From the NCBI RefSeq assembly GCF_000317125.1, contig NC_019695.1, forward strand, positions 5,816,336-5,880,335: a stretch of 64,000 nt of DNA. The letters run 5' to 3'. Positions 61,540 through 64,000 of the stretch are shown piece by piece. Source of the stretch: Chroococcidiopsis thermalis PCC 7203 (GTDB taxonomy: Bacteria; Cyanobacteriota; Cyanobacteriia; Cyanobacteriales; Chroococcidiopsidaceae). The position numbers and the translations under genes were made by a program. Every line of letters starts with the position of its first letter. The first letter of the stretch is position 1. Under the pieces are notes generated by a model, which saw only the letters and a list, made by a program, of their open reading frames with translations, had not been told where the DNA came from and did not search any database.

Positions 61540-62367
61540 TTGATGACAGCTTCTGTTGTGAATTTGCATGTTTACGTCCAAGGCAAAGGTTTACCGATCC
61601 TCTGCTTGCACGGTCATCCTGGTTCTGGTTTGAGTATGTCCGTGTTTACTCAACACCTATGCCAACGCTTTCAAACAATAGCCCCCGACTTACGAGGATA
61701 CGGCAATAGTCGCACGCAGACTGATTTCGCCATGACCGATCACCTGTGTGACTTGGAAGCACTCCTCGATCGCTATCAAATTAGTGAATGTCTGGTTTTA
61801 GGTTGGTCTTTGGGTGGAATCTTAGCGATGGAATTGGCTTTAAGGCTACCAGAACGAGTTAAAGGACTTATTTTAGTCGCTACAGCTGCTCGTCCTCGCG
61901 GCAGTCATCCAGCAATTAGCTGGCAAGATAATTTGTATACTGGCTTAGCGGCGATCGCAAATGCTTTACAACCCGGCGATCGGTGGCATATAGATACTTT
62001 TGGTAAGCGATCTCTCTTTCGCTATTTAATTCAACAGCACACTCCCGCTACTTACGAATACATAGCTAAATATGCTGTGTCAGCGTATTTGCAAACTTCT
62101 TCTCCTGCCCAACGCGCTCTCTTTACGGCGCTTAAATCTGGTTACAATCGCCTTCAGGATTTATCGCAGATTCAGTGTCCTAGTTTAATTATGGCGGGAG
62201 CAGCCGACCGTCATATTACTCCAGAATCGAGTCAAGAAACTGCACAACATTTACCCAACTCTGAATGGATTTGTTACCCGAATACCGCACATTTGTTTCC
62301 TTGGGAAATTCCCGATCGCGTTTTGAGCGATATTGATAAGTGGTTGGTATTACATTCATTGATTTAA
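61540..62367 (+). CDS. Alpha/beta hydrolase
   Basis: 275 residues with the classical fold: oxyanion region LCLHGHPGSGLSM, nucleophile elbow GWSLGG, acid in GAADRHITPES and His in PNTAHLFPWE. There is no signal peptide. The substrate cannot be told; relatives include 3-oxoadipate enol-lactonases and haloperoxidase-like esterases. The start may be the ATG at 61540, or the ATG at 61543 in the same frame. Confidence 0.9.
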   Translation: MMTASVVNLHVYVQGKGLPILCLHGHPGSGLSMSVFTQHLCQRFQTIAPDLRGYGNSRTQTDFAMTDHLCDLEALLDRYQISECLVLGWSLGGILAMELALRLPERVKGLILVATAARPRGSHPAISWQDNLYTGLAAIANALQPGDRWHIDTFGKRSLFRYLIQQHTPATYEYIAKYAVSAYLQTSSPAQRALFTALKSGYNRLQDLSQIQCPSLIMAGAADRHITPESSQETAQHLPNSEWICYPNTAHLFPWEIPDRVLSDIDKWLVLHSLI

Positions 62368-62402
62368 TTCATGTAGAGATACAAAAATCCCCATCTCTCG
62401 AA

Positions 62403-63497
62403 CTATAAAAATCTTTTTAACACCTCAACTGTAGCTAGTCCTGTTTTTCCCCAACTAAATTGACTGGCTCTGGTTAAACTTAAATTAGACAGCCGCGATC
62501 GCAGTTGACGATCGGTAACTATACTTTCCATAGCAGCAGCAATCTCCTCAATGTTGTAGGGATTCACTAATAAAGCCGCATCGCCTGTTACTTCTGGTAA
62601 AGAGGAAAGATTGGATGTAATTACAGGAGTACCGCAAGCCATCGCTTCGAGTACTGGTAAGCCAAATCCTTCCCACAAACTGGGAAAAACTAATGCGATC
62701 GCCCGATTGAGTAAAATTGGTAGTTGTTCGTAGGGAATGTAATCTAGAAACTTGACGCGATCGGCAATTCCTAATTCTATACTTTGTGCTTCTAGCTTTG
62801 GAGTATAGCGGCGATCGCCCGTTCCAGCTAGTAGTAAATCGCAATTTTGACAACTCGACATTTTTGCAAAAGCTGCAATTAATCGATGTAAGTTTTTGTG
62901 CGGGTCGTGACGACCAATATAAATAAAGTAAGGACGAGTTTCATTCTGCTGAGCTAAGTTGAGCCAGCGGAAATGGTTGGCATCATATGCTAGGGGTATG
63001 GGAGTAATTTTAGCGGCTGGGATGTGGAAAAAGTTAATAATGTCTGAGGCTGTCGCAGTGGAGTTACAAATAACGTGCTGTGCTTGGCTGAGAACTTGGG
63101 GGATGTAATAGCGGTGATAGGGAGTTAAGGGTGAAAGTCTGGGAAAGCGCAAGGGGATGAGATCGTGAACTGTGACGATGTAGTGACAGCGCGTGTAAAG
63201 GGGTGCTTCTGGAACGGGAGAGAATAATAATTGCGATCGCAATTGGCGATAAATTTGCGGTAGTTGCAATTGCGTCCAGAATAAACGCCGCAAATGTCCG
63301 ACTGTCCCTTGTTCTGGGGTTAAGTTAGCAGGAATGGGATAATATGTGTCTTGAGTCTGCGGTGTGGGTAGAAGACGAGCAGCAACAGGTGAAATTAGGA
63401 AGGTAGGATCGAGCGATCGCAAGTACGGAATTAAATTCAGAGCGTAAGTTGTAATTCCTGTCGGTTTATTGATGAGAAAAGATAAGTTAATTAGCAT
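62403..63497 (-). CDS. Glycosyltransferase family 4 protein
   Basis: 364 residues from the ATG at 63497 ([21 protein letters not shown]); the frame runs to 63512. It is a GT-B fold enzyme with nucleotide-sugar motifs [18 protein letters not shown] and the E-X7-E element in [23 protein letters not shown]. It probably adds a sugar in polysaccharide or O-antigen assembly. It lies just downstream of the dTDP-glucose dehydratase gene on the same strand. Confidence 0.93.
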   Translation of the reverse strand: MLINLSFLINKPTGITTYALNLIPYLRSLDPTFLISPVAARLLPTPQTQDTYYPIPANLTPEQGTVGHLRRLFWTQLQLPQIYRQLRSQLLFSPVPEAPLYTRCHYIVTVHDLIPLRFPRLSPLTPYHRYYIPQVLSQAQHVICNSTATASDIINFFHIPAAKITPIPLAYDANHFRWLNLAQQNETRPYFIYIGRHDPHKNLHRLIAAFAKMSSCQNCDLLLAGTGDRRYTPKLEAQSIELGIADRVKFLDYIPYEQLPILLNRAIALVFPSLWEGFGLPVLEAMACGTPVITSNLSSLPEVTGDAALLVNPYNIEEIAAAMESIVTDRQLRSRLSNLSLTRASQFSWGKTGLATVEVLKRFL

Positions 63498-63516
63498 TCG
63501 CTGACAATACACTTGC

Positions 63517-64000
63517 TCAGACTTGCTCTACCCAAATCGGATTGCTCAGATACCATTGAATTGTCTTGAACAACCCACTATCAAAGTTCTCTTTTGGTTG
63601 CCAGCCTAATTCCCTAGAGATTTTGCTGCAATCTATAGCATACCTTCTGTCGTGTCCGAGACGGTCTTTGACAAAGGTAATTAAAGAAGAGTGACGAAAT
63701 TTAGGTTTGGGAGCCAAATCGTCAAGAATAGCGCAAATTTTCTCAACGACTGCGATGTTAGTTTGTTCGTTTTTCCCCCCAATATTATAAGTTTCTCCTA
63801 CGCGACTATGTTGCAAAACTAGATAGAGAGCTTCGCAGTGATCTGTAACATACAACCAATCTCGAATATTTTGCCCATCTCCATATATTGGTAAAGGTTG
63901 ACCGTGTAAAGCGTTGAGAATTATTAAGGGGATTAGTTTTTCGGGAAACTGACGTGGACCGTAGTTATTCGAGCAATTAGTAATTAGAGTAGGAAAACCA
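63517..64000 (-). CDS. rfbB: dTDP-glucose 4,6-dehydratase, C-terminal part
   Basis: The gene continues beyond base 64000 and about 160 residues are visible. The segment [15 protein letters not shown], then [20 protein letters not shown] and [11 protein letters not shown], match RfbB, which makes dTDP-4-keto-6-deoxyglucose for rhamnose. The catalytic N-terminal Tyr-X3-Lys is outside the window. It is likely in an operon with the GT4 gene downstream. Confidence 0.93.
   Translation of the reverse strand, partial: GFPTLITNCSNNYGPRQFPEKLIPLIILNALHGQPLPIYGDGQNIRDWLYVTDHCEALYLVLQHSRVGETYNIGGKNEQTNIAVVEKICAILDDLAPKPKFRHSSLITFVKDRLGHDRRYAIDCSKISRELGWQPKENFDSGLFKTIQWYLSNPIWVEQV

Noticed and set aside
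61333-61581. 82-residue minus-strand hydrophobic frame
   Set aside because: It overlaps the start of the well-supported hydrolase gene, lacks a ribosome site and has no recognised pattern; a real small membrane protein is not fully excluded.

Overview
The window looks like a chromosomal segment of a cyanobacterium. The octamer GCGATCGC (HIP1) is scattered densely through genes and gaps. The gene set is cyanobacterial: ndhD, the PSII biogenesis factor psb29/thf1, a CpcT/CpeT bilin lyase, ftrV, a CrtO carotenoid ketolase, REC-PATAN-REC response regulators and DUF3181. The many heptameric tandem repeats and short palindromes suggest a Chroococcidiopsis-like or other large-genome lineage, but the genus is an inference. 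There is no rRNA and no CRISPR array. One tRNA, tRNA-His(GUG), is present.

Layout. 1-6.4 kb: the end of a TonB-dependent receptor, argJ, and a minus-strand signalling pair (multi-PAS/GAF kinase plus REC-kinase hybrid). 6.8-15.3 kb: murJ, small conserved genes, two tandem REC-PATAN-REC regulators, rpe and hslO. 15.5-26.4 kb: a repeat-rich membrane-anchored protein, an HpxW-like Ntn hydrolase, a 2OG-Fe(II) oxygenase, an AtzE-type amidase, ndhD, crtO and a pentapeptide-repeat protein. 26.4-30.7 kb: the most distinctive locus, a long prokaryotic Argonaute translationally coupled to a Cas4/RecB-like Fe-S nuclease, divergent from an XRE repressor and an ImmA/IrrE-type protease. 30.7-42.8 kb: housekeeping genes (purS-purQ, zur, stomatin/NfeD, ftrV, hemF, bilin lyase, psb29, exbB-exbD). 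43-48.7 kb: a plant-type ethylene-receptor-like hybrid kinase, tRNA-His, a manganese catalase, and a siroheme pair (CbiX/SirB-type chelatase and cobA). 48.8-64 kb: a large GT39-type glycosyltransferase, a bifunctional PutA, class I aldolase, an aspartate aminotransferase, gatA, an alpha/beta hydrolase, and the start of a polysaccharide locus (GT4 and dTDP-glucose dehydratase).

A second theme is small repeats that have entered genes. One 28-bp palindrome occurs five times. Two copies lie inside unrelated proteins (amidase and PutA) in the same reading phase and encode the same VETLHVTSL peptide. Another family has GTAGGGGCG-type inverted ends. Heptamer and 9-bp tandem repeats fill most intergenic gaps and also interrupt the glycosyltransferase, the sirohydrochlorin chelatase and the ethylene-receptor kinase without breaking frame.

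The strongest candidates for an undescribed system are the Argonaute-nuclease/XRE-ImmA locus and the protein-coding palindrome.
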